Assembly (NCBI GenBank): GCA_943330455.2
Contig: CALQHT020000010.1
Span: 1 to 43,241 of the forward strand
Length of the DNA: 43,241 nucleotides
DNA from: Nitrosovibrio sp. Nv4
GTDB lineage: Bacteria > Pseudomonadota > Alphaproteobacteria > Acetobacterales > Acetobacteraceae
Direction: 5' to 3'
Below are positions 27,715 to 43,111 of the stretch, piece by piece. Each line of letters starts with the position of its first letter. The first letter of the stretch is position 1. A model generated the notes under the pieces. That model saw nothing but the letters and a program-made list of their open reading frames with translations. It was not told the origin of the DNA and ran no database searches. Position numbers and translations under genes: made by a program.

Positions 27715-28452
27715 TCAGCCCTCGGCCGGCGCTGGCGTTTCTGGTGTCGCCGGGATCGGCGCCGCAATCGGCGGAGCCGCCTGGATCAGTGCCGCCGGAT
27801 AGGGGGCATCGGCCGGACGAGCGCGCTTGATGGCGTCGCGCACCATGACATAACCGCCCTTGGCACCGGGCACCGCGCCCTTGATCATCAGCAGCCCCTT
27901 GTCGGCATCGACGAGGGCAACTTCCAGATTCAGGGTCGTGATCCGCTCTACACCCAGATGGCCGGCCATCTTCTTGTTCTTGAAGGTCTTGCCGGGATCC
28001 TGACGGTTACCAGTCGACCCAAGGCTTCGATGGCTGACGGACACGCCATGGCTTGCTTCGAGGCCGGAGAAGTTCCAGCGCTTCATGCCACCGGCGAAAC
28101 CCTTGCCCTTCGAGGTGCCGCAAACATCGACGATCTGGCCGACCGCGAAATGCGCCGCCGAAAGCGTCGCACCGGGTTCGAGCAGCGCATCGGGAGCCAC
28201 CGCAAACTCCACGAGCTTCAACTTGGGCTCGACCTTCGCCTTGGCGTAGTGGCCGCGGTTCGGCTGGGTGACATTCTTTACCTTCGCCTTACCCCAGCCG
28301 ATCTGAACGGCGGTGTAACCGTCCTTCTCCTGGCTGCGGGCGGCGACAACCTGCACCTGGTCCAGGTGCAAAACGGTGACCGGGACATGGGTCCCGTCAT
28401 CCTTGAACAGCCGGGTCATACCCAGCTTTTTGGCCAGCAATCCGGTGCGCAT
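27715..28452 (-). CDS. rplC: 50S ribosomal protein L3 with Pro/Ala-rich tail
   Basis: 245 aa, somewhat longer than usual. [35 protein letters not shown] and [18 protein letters not shown] are L3 hallmarks; the latter loop reaches the peptidyl-transferase centre. The last ~30 residues are a low-complexity Ala/Pro tail ([21 protein letters not shown] without family similarity). It lies 15 bases after rpsJ. Confidence 0.97.
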   Translation of the reverse strand: MRTGLLAKKLGMTRLFKDDGTHVPVTVLHLDQVQVVAARSQEKDGYTAVQIGWGKAKVKNVTQPNRGHYAKAKVEPKLKLVEFAVAPDALLEPGATLSAAHFAVGQIVDVCGTSKGKGFAGGMKRWNFSGLEASHGVSVSHRSLGSTGNRQDPGKTFKNKKMAGHLGVERITTLNLEVALVDADKGLLMIKGAVPGAKGGYVMVRDAIKRARPADAPYPAALIQAAPPIAAPIPATPETPAPAEG

Positions 28453-28467
28453 GACTCTGATTCCGCC

Positions 28468-28776
28468 TCAGATCTTGATCTCGACGTCCACGCCGGCGGC
28501 GAGGTCGAGCTTCATCAGCGCGTCCACCGTCTGTGGCGTGGGCTCGACGATATCGAGCAACCGGCGATGCGTCCGGATCTCAAACTGCTCGCGGCTCTTC
28601 TTGTCCACATGCGGTGAACGATTGACCGTGAAACGCTCGATATGGGTCGGTAGCGGGATCGGTCCGCGAACCCTGGCGCCCGTGCGCTTGGCCGTGTTCA
28701 CAATCTCCTTCGTGCTGTTGTCGAGCACGCGGTGATCGTAGGCCTTAAGCCGGATGCGGATATTCTGGTTGTCCAT
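28468..28776 (-). CDS. rpsJ: 30S ribosomal protein S10
   Basis: 102 aa. [39 protein letters not shown] and [19 protein letters not shown] identify S10, also known as NusE, which takes part in transcription antitermination. It opens the S10 gene group. Its ATG is only about 35 bases after the terminator-like hairpin that follows tuf. Confidence 0.98.
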   Translation of the reverse strand: MDNQNIRIRLKAYDHRVLDNSTKEIVNTAKRTGARVRGPIPLPTHIERFTVNRSPHVDKKSREQFEIRTHRRLLDIVEPTPQTVDALMKLDLAAGVDVEIKI

Positions 28777-28811
28777 CGTTCGCTCTTACGCTTTCCCGCC
28801 GAAACGAAAAC

Positions 28812-28849
28812 CGGCGCCCCGCCCAATAAGATGGCTGGGCGAAGCGCCG
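28812..28849 (-). terminator. Intrinsic terminator after tuf, possible S10-operon attenuator
   Basis: On the minus strand CGGCGC/GCGCCG outer arms and CGCCCA/TGGGCG inner arms form a 12-pair stem with a two-base internal loop, followed directly by GTTTTCGTTTC. This is a convincing Rho-independent terminator 16 bases after the tuf stop and close to rpsJ. Confidence 0.8.
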
Positions 28850-28865
28850 ATTGTCGTTGTGTCTA

Positions 28866-30056
<1,191 letters not shown>

Positions 30057-30109
30057 AGTCGTCTTCTCCGCGAATCCGTGTTCAGGGTTCGTGTTGCTGA
30101 AAGCTGCCG

Positions 30110-30586
30110 TTACCAGCGGTAATGGCTGAAGGCCTTGTTGGCTTCCGCCATCCGGTGGGTGTCTTCACGCTTTTTAACCGCTGAGCCACGGTTGTTCACC
30201 GCATCCAGCAGCTCGTTTGAAAGCCGGTCCTGCATCGTATGCTCGCCGCGCTTGCGCGCCGCGTCGATGATCCAGCGGATCGCCAGCGCCTGACGGCGTT
30301 CGGTGCGCACTTCGACCGGCACCTGGTAGGTGGCGCCACCGACACGACGCGACCGCACTTCGACGGCCGGCTTCACATTGTCCAACGCCTCATGGAACAT
30401 GCGCACCGGGTCAGCCTGTTGACCGCCACGACGCTTAAGCACATCCAGGGCGGTGTACACGATGCCCTCGGCAGTGGACTTCTTGCCGTCATACATCAGC
30501 GCGTTCATGAAACGGCTGAGCACAACGTCGCCGAATTTTGCATCCGGCAGGATTTCGCGCTTAACGGCGCGGCGGCGGCGGGACAT
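30110..30586 (-). CDS. rpsG: 30S ribosomal protein S7
   Basis: 158 aa. [41 protein letters not shown] and [18 protein letters not shown] are S7 signatures. S7 organises the 3' domain of 16S rRNA and contacts E-site tRNA. It starts 12 bases after rpsL. It is followed directly by tuf. Confidence 0.98.
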   Translation of the reverse strand: MSRRRRAVKREILPDAKFGDVVLSRFMNALMYDGKKSTAEGIVYTALDVLKRRGGQQADPVRMFHEALDNVKPAVEVRSRRVGGATYQVPVEVRTERRQALAIRWIIDAARKRGEHTMQDRLSNELLDAVNNRGSAVKKREDTHRMAEANKAFSHYRW

Positions 30587-30598
30587 GGTCTGCTCCCC

Positions 30599-30970
30599 TT
30601 ACTTCGGCCGCTTCGCGCCATACAGCGAACGGCGCTGACGACGCTTGGCGATTCCCTGGGTGTCGAGCACACCGCGCAGGATGTGGTAACGCACGCCGGG
30701 AAGATCCTTGACGCGACCGCCGCGGATCAACACCACCGAGTGCTCCTGCAAGTTATGTCCCTCACCAGGGATATAGCTCACGACCTCATACCCATTGGTC
30801 AGGCGCACCTTGGCGACCTTCCGCAAGGCCGAGTTCGGCTTTTTCGGCGTGGTCGTATAGACGCGCGTGCAAACACCACGCTTCTGCGGGCAGCCCTGCA
30901 GGGCCGGAACAGTGTTCCGAACTTTCTGCGGCTCGCGCCCCTTGGCGATGAGCTGGTTGATGGTCGGCAT
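30599..30970 (-). CDS. rpsL: 30S ribosomal protein S12
   Basis: 123 aa from ATG 30970, standard length; a reading from 31078 would add 36 unrelated residues. [33 protein letters not shown] and [18 protein letters not shown] are present. The two lysines in PKKPNS and VKDLPG, where streptomycin-resistance changes usually occur, are wild type. S12 controls decoding accuracy. It is the first gene of the str group, with its own promoter. Confidence 0.97.
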   Translation of the reverse strand: MPTINQLIAKGREPQKVRNTVPALQGCPQKRGVCTRVYTTTPKKPNSALRKVAKVRLTNGYEVVSYIPGEGHNLQEHSVVLIRGGRVKDLPGVRYHILRGVLDTQGIAKRRQRRSLYGAKRPK

Positions 30971-31039
30971 GGACCTCTTTCTCTTCTCCGTTCCGCCTTG
31001 CCGGGATGACTTGGAAGACCACCTGCTAACAGACATAAC

Positions 31040-31077
31040 CCGCCGGCCTGGGGGAGTGCCCCAACCCGCGGGTTCCA
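31040..31077 (-). promoter_or_regulatory. Structured element in the rpsL leader
   Basis: AACCCGC (31040-31046) and GCGGGTT (31071-31077) can pair around an inner GGGG/CCCC stem; AACCCGCGGGTT (31066-31077) is also a perfect palindrome. It lies about 70 bases upstream of rpsL in the transcribed leader and could be a control site. Confidence 0.35.
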
Positions 31078-31078
31078 T

Positions 31079-31538
31079 GAGGCAGGCGGCCTAAGCCCCG
31101 GGAACCGGGACGGCGCCGCATGCGTCGTTGGCCTGCATTCGGTGGCCACCCAAAGACGTTAACGCCGGGGTTGGCCGAGGGGGCGGAACCTAGTTGGGGG
31201 GCGGCGGCGAGTCAAGCGGTTGCTCGTGGTTTTGTGGCAATCTCTGAATCCGCCCCCGTTAACGCCTCGGCAAGCCTGTCATTTCGGTCGCTTTTGGCCT
31301 CGCGAAGCAGGGGAGAGCGAGATTTGTTGGCCGGAAACGCCATGACGATCGGGCCCGAGCCATCGGCAGCCGCCCATTGGCACCTCGTTTTGGCCGATTT
31401 TCACCGAAATTCACTGACCGGGGTGTGCTCGGCGCCCGAGTCGGCAATCCGCATTCCGTGCGCTGCCCGCTACACGCGTAGCTGCCGACCCAGGCCGGTC
31501 CCCATGCCCAAGTGGGCGGCGAGCGCCAGACACACTAA
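31079..31538. other. Intergenic region between rpsL and rpoC
   Basis: About 460 bases on top of the rpsL leader. It holds the str promoter (31187-31215), two exact GTTAACGCC direct repeats 100 bases apart (31158 and 31258) that flank it, and the rpoC terminator at its far end. No protein gene was supported. Confidence 0.55.
31187..31215 (-). promoter_or_regulatory. Sigma70-type promoter of rpsL-rpsG-tuf
   Basis: On the minus strand TTGACT (31215-31210) and TAGGTT (31192-31187) are spaced by exactly 17 bases. Transcription from near 31180 would give an untranslated leader of about 210 bases before rpsL. Confidence 0.6.
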
Positions 31539-31564
31539 GGGCCGCTCTCATACAAGAGCGGCCC
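31539..31564 (-). terminator. Intrinsic terminator after rpoC
   Basis: A perfect 10-bp stem GGGCCGCTCT/AGAGCGGCCC with a 6-base loop lies 30 bases after the rpoC stop. On the minus strand it is followed by TTAGTGTGTCT, a moderate T-run. It ends the rplK-to-rpoC transcription unit. Confidence 0.8.
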
Positions 31565-31594
31565 CGGCTTGAAGTTAGGATCGCGGAGCGAAGC

Positions 31595-35770
<4,176 letters not shown>

Positions 35771-35840
35771 TCACGTGGGTGCGTAACGCGTGTGTCGTCG
35801 TCAAATGCGATGCGCCCACCCCGGGGTGGGCGCATCGGTC

Positions 35841-38800
35841 TCAAGCCGCCCGGTTGTCCAGGTCGACGTTCAGGCCGAGGGATTTCAATTCCTTGACCAG
35901 CACGTTGAAGCTTTCCGGAATCCCCGCCTCGAAATTGTCCTGCTCGCGCACGATCGCTTCGTAGACCTTGGTGCGGCCGGACACGTCGTCCGACTTCACC
36001 GTCAGCATTTCCTGCAAGGTGTAGGCGGCGCCATAGGCTTCCAGCGCCCAGACCTCCATCTCCCCGAAACGCTGCCCGCCGAACTGCGCCTTGCCGCCCA
36101 ACGGCTGCTGGGTAACCAGGGAGTAGGGCCCGATCGAGCGCGCGTGGATCTTGTCGTCGACCAAATGGTGCAGCTTCAGCATATAGATGTAGCCGACGGT
36201 CACCTTGCGCTCGAACGGTTCGCCGGTGCGACCATCCGTCAGCCAGACCTGGCCCGAGGTGGCCAGCCCGGCGCGGGTCAGCATGCCCTCGATATCCGAC
36301 ATACGGGCGCCGTCGAACACCGGCGTCGCAATCGGAATGCCCTTGCGCAGGTTCTCGCACAGCTCGATCAGTTGGTCGGTGGTCAGATCGGCGATCTGAT
36401 CCTCGAACACCTCATCGCCATAGACTTCCCGCAGACGGGCCAGCAGATCGGCATGACGCGCGCCGGTGCGCTGGTATTCGTCCACCAGCGCCCCGATCTG
36501 CTTGCCGACCGCCGCGCAAGCCCAACCCAGATGCGTTTCCAGGATCTGCCCCACATTCATCCGGCTTGGCACGCCCAGCGGGTTGAGCACGAGGTCCACA
36601 TGCGTGCCGTCGTCGAGGAACGGCATGTCCTCCACCGGCACGACGCGGGAAACCACACCCTTGTTGCCGTGACGACCGGCCATCTTGTCCCCGGGTTGCA
36701 GCTTGCGCTTCACCGCGATGAACACCTTGACCATCTTCATCACGCCAGGCGGCAGCTCGTCACCGCGCTGGAGCTTCTCGACCTTGCTGTCGAAGCGGGC
36801 CTGCAAGCGGCCGACCGCGGCATCGAACTCGCGCTTCAGGACCTCAATCTCGGCCATCACCGCGTCGTCCTGCACGCCGATATGGCGCCATGACCCGCGC
36901 GGATGTTCGGCGAGCACGGCCTCATCCAGGATCGTGCCGGATTTCAGGCCTCGGAACCCGCCGGCAGCCTTGTGGCCCAGCAGCTTCTCGCGCAAGCGGT
37001 TGAGGAACGAGCGCTCCTGGATGGCCTTTTCGTCGTCGCGGTCCTTGGCGAGCCGTTCGATCTCCGACCGTTCGATCGCCATCGCGCGTTCGTCCTTGTC
37101 GACGCCGCGGCGGCTGAACACGCGCACATCCACCACCGTCCCGGTCACCCCGGGGGGCAGCTTCAGCGAGGTGTCACGCACGTCGGAGGCCTTTTCGCCG
37201 AAGATCGCGCGCAGCAGCTTTTCTTCCGGCGTCATCGGGCTTTCGCCCTTCGGCGTAACTTTGCCGACCAGGATGTCGCCCGGATTCACTTCCGCGCCGA
37301 TATAGACGATGCCGGCTTCGTCGAGGTTTTTCAGCGCCTCCTCACCCACGTTCGGAATGTCGCGGGTGATTTCCTCCTGACCCAGCTTGGTGTCACGCGC
37401 CATCACCTCGAATTCCTCGATGTGGATGGAGGTGAACACGTCATCGCGCGCGATGCGCTCGCTGATCAGGATCGAGTCCTCGAAGTTGTAGCCATTCCAG
37501 GGCATGAACGCGACCAGCGCGTTGCGACCAAGGGCCAGCTCGCCGAGCTCGGTGGACGGGCCGTCGGCGATGATGTCCCCTTCGTCGACGCGATCACCAA
37601 CCTTCACCAACGGGCGCTGGTTGATGCAGGTGGACTGGTTCGACCGCATGAACTTGCGCAAGCGATAGATGTCCACACCTTTGGTCGTCGCGTCTTCGTT
37701 GGTCGCGCGCACCACGATGCGCGCGCCGTCGATCTGATCGACGATGCCGGGCCGGCGGGCCACGATGGTCGCACCGGAGTCGCGCGCCACTGCGGCTTCC
37801 ATGCCAGTGCCGACCAGCGGTGCATCGGCGCGGATCAAAGGCACCGCCTGCCGCTGCATGTTGGAGCCCATCAGCGCGCGGTTGGCGTCATCGTTCTCCA
37901 GGAACGGGATCAGCGCCGCGGCCACCGAGACCAACTGCTTCGGCGACACGTCGATCGCGGTCACGTCTTCCGGCTTCACCAGCCGGAAATCGCCTTGTTT
38001 GCGGACGGAGACCAGTTCCTGCGTGAAGCGACCATCGGCGTCCATCGGCGCGTCGGCCTGGGCGACCACGAGACGCTCTTCCTGCATCGCAGAGAGATAC
38101 TGAGCGCCCTTCTGCACGACGCCGTCCTTGACCAGCATGTACGGCGTCTCGATGAAGCCGTATTTGTTGACCTTGGCATAGGTCGCCAGTGAGTTGATCA
38201 GGCCGATATTCGGGCCTTCCGGCGTTTCGATCGGGCAGATGCGGCCGTAATGCGTCGGGTGCACGTCGCGCACTTCGAACCCGGCACGCTCGCGGGTCAG
38301 CCCCCCCGGCCCAAGCGCGGACAGGCGGCGCTTGTGGGTGACTTCCGAGAGCGGGTTGGTCTGGTCCATGAACTGGCTGAGCTGCGAGGATCCGAAGAAC
38401 TCCCGCACCGCCGCCGCCGCCGGCTTGGCGTTGATCAGATCGTGCGGCATGACGGTATCGATATCGACCGAGCCCATGCGTTCGCGGATCGCCCGCTCCA
38501 TGCGCAAGAGGCCGATACGATACTGGTTTTCCATTAGTTCACCGACCGAACGCACCCGGCGATTGCCGAGATTGTCGATGTCGTCGATCTGCCCGCGCCC
38601 GTCCTTCAGGTCGCAGAGGGTCTTGACCGTGCGCAGAAGGTCTTCCTTGCGGAGTGTCCGGACCGTGTCGGCCACATCGGTGAAGCCCAGGCGCATGTTC
38701 ATCTTCACGCGACCGACCGCCGACAGATCGTAGCGATCATTGTCGAAGAACAGGCCACGGAACAGCGCCTCGGCGGTCTCCGGCGTCGGCGGCTCACCCG

Positions 38801-40016
38801 GGCGCATGACGCGATAGATGTCGATCAGCGCGTCGTCGCGGTTGCTGTTCTTGTCCACCGTCAGCGTGTTGCGAATCCACGGGCCGTTCGACTGATCGAC
38901 GGCGAGCGTGGGCAGCTTCGTGACGCCGGCATCTTCCAGCGCGGCCAGGCGGGCTTCGACCAGTTCCTCACCGGCTTCGGCGTAGATTTCGCCGGTTTCG
39001 GCGTTGACCAGATCCTCGGCGACGTAGCGGCCGAGAAGATCGGTGCGCCCGACCAGCACTTCCTTGGTGTTTTCCGCGATGCGGCGCGCCTGGCGGGCGG
39101 TCAGCTTCGCTTCGGCTTCGGCGACGACCTCCCCGGTTGCGGCGTCGATCAGCGGTTCCAGCAGCTTGACGCCGCGGAACGCATCGGGCTCGAACGGACG
39201 AGCCCAGCCCTTGGCAGTGTAGTCGAAGACGACCTGGCCGTAGAAATAGGTCAGGATCTCTTCCTGATCCATGCCACGGATCTCACCGGGTTCGACGACT
39301 TCGCCCTTGGCTTCGCGCGCGGCTCGCAACGCCTCGGTATGGGCGCCTTCCAGCGCATACAGAAGCGTCGTGACCGGCAGCTTCCGCTTGCGGTCGATGC
39401 GGACGTAGACGAGATCCTTGCTGTCGAATTCGAAATCGAGCCACGACCCGCGATACGGAATCACCCGCGCGGCGAACAGGTATTTGCCGCTGCTGTGGGT
39501 CTTGCCCTTGTCATGGTCGAAGAACACGCCGGGGGAGCGGTGCATCTGGCTGACGATGACGCGTTCGGTGCCGTTGATGATGAACGTGCCGTTGTCCGTC
39601 ATCAGGGGCATGTCGCCCATATAGACGGGCTGCTCCTTGATGTCGCGGATGGAGCGGGCGCCGGTGTCCTCGTCCACGTCCCACACGATCAGTCGCAGGA
39701 TGACCTTCAACGGCGCGGCAAAGGTCATGCCGCGCTGGATGCATTCCTCGACGTCGTATTTCGGCTCTTCGAGTTCGTAATAGACGAACTCCAGGCGGCC
39801 ACGGCCGGCGAAATCGTCGATCGGGAAGACCGATTTGAACACTTCCTGCAGGCCGGTATGGGTCCGGTTGTCCGGGTGGACATTCATCTGCAGGAACGCT
39901 TCGTAGCTGGAGCGCTGCACATCGATCAGATTTGGCATCGGCGCCACTTCGGGGATGCGTCCGAAGCTTTTTCGGATCCGCTTGCGCCCGGTAAACGACC
40001 TGCTGATCGCGTTCAT
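35841..40016 (-). CDS. rpoB: RNA polymerase beta subunit
   Basis: 1391 aa, full length. The rifampicin-binding cluster reads [18 protein letters not shown] then [14 protein letters not shown], with the usual Asp, His and Ser at resistance positions, so the sequence predicts sensitivity. Other blocks are [58 protein letters not shown] and the C-terminal [24 protein letters not shown]. It is encoded between rplL and rpoC in the standard order. Confidence 0.98.
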   Translation of the reverse strand: MNAISRSFTGRKRIRKSFGRIPEVAPMPNLIDVQRSSYEAFLQMNVHPDNRTHTGLQEVFKSVFPIDDFAGRGRLEFVYYELEEPKYDVEECIQRGMTFAAPLKVILRLIVWDVDEDTGARSIRDIKEQPVYMGDMPLMTDNGTFIINGTERVIVSQMHRSPGVFFDHDKGKTHSSGKYLFAARVIPYRGSWLDFEFDSKDLVYVRIDRKRKLPVTTLLYALEGAHTEALRAAREAKGEVVEPGEIRGMDQEEILTYFYGQVVFDYTAKGWARPFEPDAFRGVKLLEPLIDAATGEVVAEAEAKLTARQARRIAENTKEVLVGRTDLLGRYVAEDLVNAETGEIYAEAGEELVEARLAALEDAGVTKLPTLAVDQSNGPWIRNTLTVDKNSNRDDALIDIYRVMRPGEPPTPETAEALFRGLFFDNDRYDLSAVGRVKMNMRLGFTDVADTVRTLRKEDLLRTVKTLCDLKDGRGQIDDIDNLGNRRVRSVGELMENQYRIGLLRMERAIRERMGSVDIDTVMPHDLINAKPAAAAVREFFGSSQLSQFMDQTNPLSEVTHKRRLSALGPGGLTRERAGFEVRDVHPTHYGRICPIETPEGPNIGLINSLATYAKVNKYGFIETPYMLVKDGVVQKGAQYLSAMQEERLVVAQADAPMDADGRFTQELVSVRKQGDFRLVKPEDVTAIDVSPKQLVSVAAALIPFLENDDANRALMGSNMQRQAVPLIRADAPLVGTGMEAAVARDSGATIVARRPGIVDQIDGARIVVRATNEDATTKGVDIYRLRKFMRSNQSTCINQRPLVKVGDRVDEGDIIADGPSTELGELALGRNALVAFMPWNGYNFEDSILISERIARDDVFTSIHIEEFEVMARDTKLGQEEITRDIPNVGEEALKNLDEAGIVYIGAEVNPGDILVGKVTPKGESPMTPEEKLLRAIFGEKASDVRDTSLKLPPGVTGTVVDVRVFSRRGVDKDERAMAIERSEIERLAKDRDDEKAIQERSFLNRLREKLLGHKAAGGFRGLKSGTILDEAVLAEHPRGSWRHIGVQDDAVMAEIEVLKREFDAAVGRLQARFDSKVEKLQRGDELPPGVMKMVKVFIAVKRKLQPGDKMAGRHGNKGVVSRVVPVEDMPFLDDGTHVDLVLNPLGVPSRMNVGQILETHLGWACAAVGKQIGALVDEYQRTGARHADLLARLREVYGDEVFEDQIADLTTDQLIELCENLRKGIPIATPVFDGARMSDIEGMLTRAGLATSGQVWLTDGRTGEPFERKVTVGYIYMLKLHHLVDDKIHARSIGPYSLVTQQPLGGKAQFGGQRFGEMEVWALEAYGAAYTLQEMLTVKSDDVSGRTKVYEAIVREQDNFEAGIPESFNVLVKELKSLGLNVDLDNRAA

Positions 40017-40157
40017 GGCCTGTCCTGCCTTAGCTGTGTCTGTGTCGGTGCCATCAATCCAACCCGCGACGTGCCATTGTGGCCCACACGGGTCGTTCCG
40101 CCGAAAACGGGAATGCGGGCGGGAATCATGCGATTCCCACCCAATCCCGGCTCAAAC

Positions 40158-40187
40158 GCACGAACGGTCCGGCGGACCCGTTCGTGC
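40158..40187 (-). terminator. Hairpin between rplL and rpoB, attenuator or processing site
   Basis: A 10-bp perfect stem GCACGAACGG/CCGTTCGTGC is extended by TCC/GGA with a 3-base loop. It lies 24 bases after the rplL stop and is followed on the minus strand by GTTTGAG. In E. coli a partial terminator and an RNase III site lie at this place and lower rpoBC relative to rplJL. Confidence 0.6.
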
Positions 40188-40211
40188 GGTCTGTGATGCG
40201 TCCGGACCGCG

Positions 40212-40586
40212 TTACTTGACCTCCACGGTGGCGCCCGCGTCTTCGAGCATCTTCTTGATCTTCGCCACTTCGTCCTTGCCGACCGCTTCCTTGACCGCCT
40301 TCGGCGCCGCTTCGACCAAGTCCTTGGCTTCCTTCAGGCCAAGCCCGGTGATCGTACGGACTTCCTTAATGACGTTGATCTTCTTGTCTCCAGCGGAGGC
40401 CAGAATCACGGTGAACTCGGTCTGTTCCTCCACCACAGCGGCGGCGGCGGCAACCGGCGCGGCCGCGGCGGCCACTGGCGCGGCCGCGGAAACGCCCCAC
40501 TTCTCTTCGAGCAGCTTCGACAGTTCCGCCGCTTCGAGCACGGTGAGGGTGGAGAGCTGGTCCACCAGGTTCTGCAAGTCAGCCAT
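40212..40586 (-). CDS. rplL: 50S ribosomal protein L7/L12
   Basis: 124 aa. N-terminal dimerisation helices ([25 protein letters not shown]) are joined by an Ala-rich hinge to the C-terminal domain ([25 protein letters not shown]). L7/L12 dimers form the flexible stalk that recruits EF-Tu, EF-G and IF-2. It lies 90 bases after rplJ. Confidence 0.98.
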   Translation of the reverse strand: MADLQNLVDQLSTLTVLEAAELSKLLEEKWGVSAAAPVAAAAAPVAAAAAVVEEQTEFTVILASAGDKKINVIKEVRTITGLGLKEAKDLVEAAPKAVKEAVGKDEVAKIKKMLEDAGATVEVK

Positions 40587-40676
40587 TGTCTGTATCCCTT
40601 AATGTAGCGCTTGATAGGTTCGATGCAAGCCGTTGTTTCCGGCTGCGTTCGGTCTTGTCGGCGGCCTGATCCGCGA

Positions 40677-41204
40677 TCAGGCTGCCTCGGCTGTCTCATC
40701 CTTCTTGGCGAAGGCCCCAAAGACCCGGGCGAGTTGTGCCGCCGGCGCCTGCAGAATGCCCGCGATCCGCGTGGCGGGGGTCGAGATCATCCCCACCAGC
40801 CTGGCGCGCAGTTCATCCAGCGACGGCAGTTCGGCCAGTGCCTTGATCCCATCCGCATCCAGCGTCTGGGTCCCAAGCGCGCCGCCGATCAGCACGAACT
40901 TGTCGTTGGTCTTGGCGAACTCGACGGCTGTCTTGGCCACCGCGACCGGATCCATCGACCACGCAAGCGCGGTCGGGCCGGTCAGCATTGGCGCGATGCC
41001 TTCGAATCGGGTCCCTTCCAAGGCGAGGTGGGTCAGCCGGTTCTTCGCGACTCTGTAAGTTGCCCCCGCGGCTCGCATCTTGACCCTGAGCGCCGTTGCG
41101 TCGGCGACCGTCAGACCCGCATTGCGCGTGACAACGATCATCGACGTGGCGGACAGGGCCTGATTGAGCTCGGTGACGAACTCCCGCTTCTCCGTACGGT
41201 CCAC
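40677..41204 (-). CDS. rplJ: 50S ribosomal protein L10
   Basis: 175 aa from a GTG at 41204. [17 protein letters not shown] at the start, [20 protein letters not shown], and the C-terminal helix that binds L7/L12 ([18 protein letters not shown]) are typical. The GTG is chosen because it starts the conserved domain and has GGAG eight to eleven bases ahead; an in-frame upstream ATG at 41372 adds 56 unrelated residues. In E. coli the L10-L12 complex represses its own leader. Confidence 0.95.
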   Translation of the reverse strand: MDRTEKREFVTELNQALSATSMIVVTRNAGLTVADATALRVKMRAAGATYRVAKNRLTHLALEGTRFEGIAPMLTGPTALAWSMDPVAVAKTAVEFAKTNDKFVLIGGALGTQTLDADGIKALAELPSLDELRARLVGMISTPATRIAGILQAPAAQLARVFGAFAKKDETAEAA

Positions 41205-41588
41205 GTATCGTCTCCGTCCCCCGGAAATCCCCCGGAGGCTTTTGGCTCGCCGCGATCGAAACCGCGCCGAACCGGGTTGCCCAAGGACCAAAACGCCGGC
41301 CGGGATACCCCGACTTGCGGCATGGTCCGGTTCGCCTGTCCTGGAGTCCTCACCACCCGAAGATGGCGACACCCCTGCAAGCCGGAACCACCAAGGCTGT
41401 TCCAGAAACCGTTCCCAGGGGGTGTTCGCCCCGCGTTCCCGTCTCCATCATCACCTGGCTTCCCCGTCTCCCACCCGCGGACCGAAGTCCCTTAAGATCA
41501 CCGACTGGCGATCACGTGCGGTCTCGGACAGGTTCGGGAACGCCGGAGCGTTCCCTGCCCGCGGAGCAATCGTGCTCCGCGTATTTCC
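41205..41588 (-). promoter_or_regulatory. rplA-rplJ intergenic leader with two tandem hairpins
   Basis: 384 bases upstream of rplJ. Right after the rplA stop lie two perfect hairpins: CGCGGAGCA/TGCTCCGCG with loop of four (41560-41581) and GGGAACG/CGTTCCC with loop of six (41536-41555). Neither has a T-run. The position is that of the L10 autoregulatory leader; I could not trace its conserved kink-turn by eye, so that name is tentative. No gene was supported here. Confidence 0.45.
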
Positions 41589-42281
41589 TCAGACGCCGAG
41601 CGAGCCGACATCCACGCGCACGCCGGGCCCCATGGTGGAGCTGACGGATACGCGTTGCACATAGGTGCCCTTGGCGCCGGTCGGCTTGGCGCGCTGGATC
41701 GCGTCGGCCAAGGCGCGCGCGTTTTCCAGCAGCTTGTCTTCGTCAAAGCTGACCTTGCCGATACCGGCATGGATGATCCCGGCCTTTTCGGCGCGGAATT
41801 CGACCTGGCCGGCGCGGGCGGCGGTGACCGCACCCTTCACGTCCATGGTCACGGTGCCCAAACGGGGGTTCGGCATCAGGCCGCGCGGGCCCAGGATCTT
41901 ACCCAGACGTCCGACGATGCCCATCATATCTGGCGTCGCGATGCAGCGATCGAACTCGATCTGGCCGGCCTGGATCTTTTCCATCAGGTCTTCGGCGCCG
42001 ACCACATCGGCTCCGGCGGCCAAAGCCTCATCGGCCTTCGGGCCACGCGCGAACACGCCGATCCGGACATTCTTGCCGGTGCCGTTCGGCAGGCTGGTCA
42101 GACCGCGCACCATCTGGTCCGCATGGCGCGGATCGATGCCCAGGTTCATCGACATCTCGATGGTTTCGTCGAACTTGGCCTTCGCGGTGGATTTCACCAG
42201 CTTGATCGCCTCGACAAGGCTGTAAGCCTTGTTCCGGTCCACCATCGCCGCAGCCGCCGTCAATCGCTTGTTCTTTGCCAT
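41589..42281 (-). CDS. rplA: 50S ribosomal protein L1
   Basis: 230 aa. [21 protein letters not shown]-type block, [38 protein letters not shown] and the C-terminal [15 protein letters not shown] are L1 signatures. L1 forms the mobile stalk that releases E-site tRNA and in many bacteria represses rplK-rplA at an mRNA site. It lies three bases after rplK. Confidence 0.98.
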   Translation of the reverse strand: MAKNKRLTAAAAMVDRNKAYSLVEAIKLVKSTAKAKFDETIEMSMNLGIDPRHADQMVRGLTSLPNGTGKNVRIGVFARGPKADEALAAGADVVGAEDLMEKIQAGQIEFDRCIATPDMMGIVGRLGKILGPRGLMPNPRLGTVTMDVKGAVTAARAGQVEFRAEKAGIIHAGIGKVSFDEDKLLENARALADAIQRAKPTGAKGTYVQRVSVSSTMGPGVRVDVGSLGV

Positions 42282-42284
42282 GGC

Positions 42285-42719
42285 TCAGCCCTCCACCACG
42301 GTCAGACCCATCGACCGCGCCGATCCGGCCAACATGCGAACCGCGCCGTCGATATCGTTCGCGTTCATGTCCTTCATCTTGATCTCGGCGATCTCTCGCA
42401 ACTGGGTCATGGTGACCCGCCCGGCCGGGGCGCCCTTCCCGACGGTGGGGCTGCCCTTGTCGATCTTGGCGGCCCGCTTCAGGAAATAGGTGTTCGGCGG
42501 CGTCTTGGTGATGAAGGTGAAGCTGCGATCCGCATAGGCCGTGATCACCACCGGGGTCGGGGTGCCGGGCTCCATGTTCTGGGTGAAGGCGTTGAATTCC
42601 TTCACGAAGGCCATGATGTTCAGGCCGCGCTGGCCGAGTGCCGGGCCGACGGGCGGCGACGGGTTGGCCTTCCCGGCCGGAATCTGTAGCTTGATATAAC
42701 CGACGATCTTCTTCGCCAT
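42285..42719 (-). CDS. rplK: 50S ribosomal protein L11
   Basis: 144 aa. [40 protein letters not shown] and the C-terminal rRNA-binding domain with [20 protein letters not shown] identify L11. It works at the GTPase centre and in RelA activation. In most bacteria nusG and secE lie directly upstream; here a small unknown gene does. Confidence 0.98.
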   Translation of the reverse strand: MAKKIVGYIKLQIPAGKANPSPPVGPALGQRGLNIMAFVKEFNAFTQNMEPGTPTPVVITAYADRSFTFITKTPPNTYFLKRAAKIDKGSPTVGKGAPAGRVTMTQLREIAEIKMKDMNANDIDGAVRMLAGSARSMGLTVVEG

Positions 42720-42760
42720 TATCCCTGGTCCTTACCGTGCCGAGGGACCGCGGTGCATAC

Positions 42761-42792
42761 GAGGCCCGCCGCTTCACGCGCGGTTCGGCCTC
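42761..42792 (-). promoter_or_regulatory. Hairpin in the rplK leader, possible L1 target
   Basis: GAGGCC (42761-42766) and GGCCTC (42787-42792) pair around an inner CCGC/GCGG stem, 42 bases upstream of the rplK ATG. On the mRNA strand a GTGGGAG lies just before it, as in known L11/L1 leaders of other bacteria. The assignment to L1 control is inference. Confidence 0.35.
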
Positions 42793-42819
42793 TCCCACGT
42801 TCCGATTGAGCGGCGGCGT

Positions 42820-43062
42820 TTACCGGCTGGGGTCGTCGGTGTCCAGCGGAATCTCCGCCTCGGCGGTATCGTGCGGCGCCAGGCGCGACATCAGGTCCCA
42901 TGCGAAGGCGTCGAGTTCCTTGCGCAGGGCCGCAACGGTGGCGGTGGCCGACATATCGTAAGCGTGGGGAGACGACGGGAACTGAAACATGGGCGCGGAC
43001 CTCCGGGGCATTGTGCAATCGGAATTGTCGGCAAAGTCCCGTTCGGCGGCGTCGATCGGCAT
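42820..43062 (-). CDS. Small uncharacterised protein upstream of rplK
   Basis: 80 aa. The ATG at 43062 has a perfect Shine-Dalgarno (AAGGAGGT, 43075-43068, five bases away), which argues that the gene is translated. The sequence is acidic at both ends with a central predicted helix (TVAALRKELDAFAWDLMSRL); there is no signal peptide, membrane segment or recognised motif. Internal in-frame ATGs follow at codons 18, 25 and 37. It occupies the place of nusG before rplK and could share the rplK transcript (100-base gap). I do not recognise a family. Confidence 0.55.
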   Translation of the reverse strand: MPIDAAERDFADNSDCTMPRRSAPMFQFPSSPHAYDMSATATVAALRKELDAFAWDLMSRLAPHDTAEAEIPLDTDDPSR

Positions 43063-43082
43063 CGGGGACCTCCTTTCCGTCT

Positions 43083-43111
43083 TATCTACGATCCCTAGTG
43101 CCCCCCGTCAT
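43083..43111 (-). promoter_or_regulatory. Weak promoter-like pair before the small gene
   Basis: On the minus strand ATGACG (43111-43106) and TAGATA (43088-43083) are spaced by 17 bases. If the IS630-like element begins near 43098, the -35 would lie within the element. The boxes fit the consensus only partly. Confidence 0.25.

Noticed and set aside
38280-38430. Rifampicin-resistance substitutions in rpoB
   Set aside because: The key Asp, His and Ser positions are wild type.
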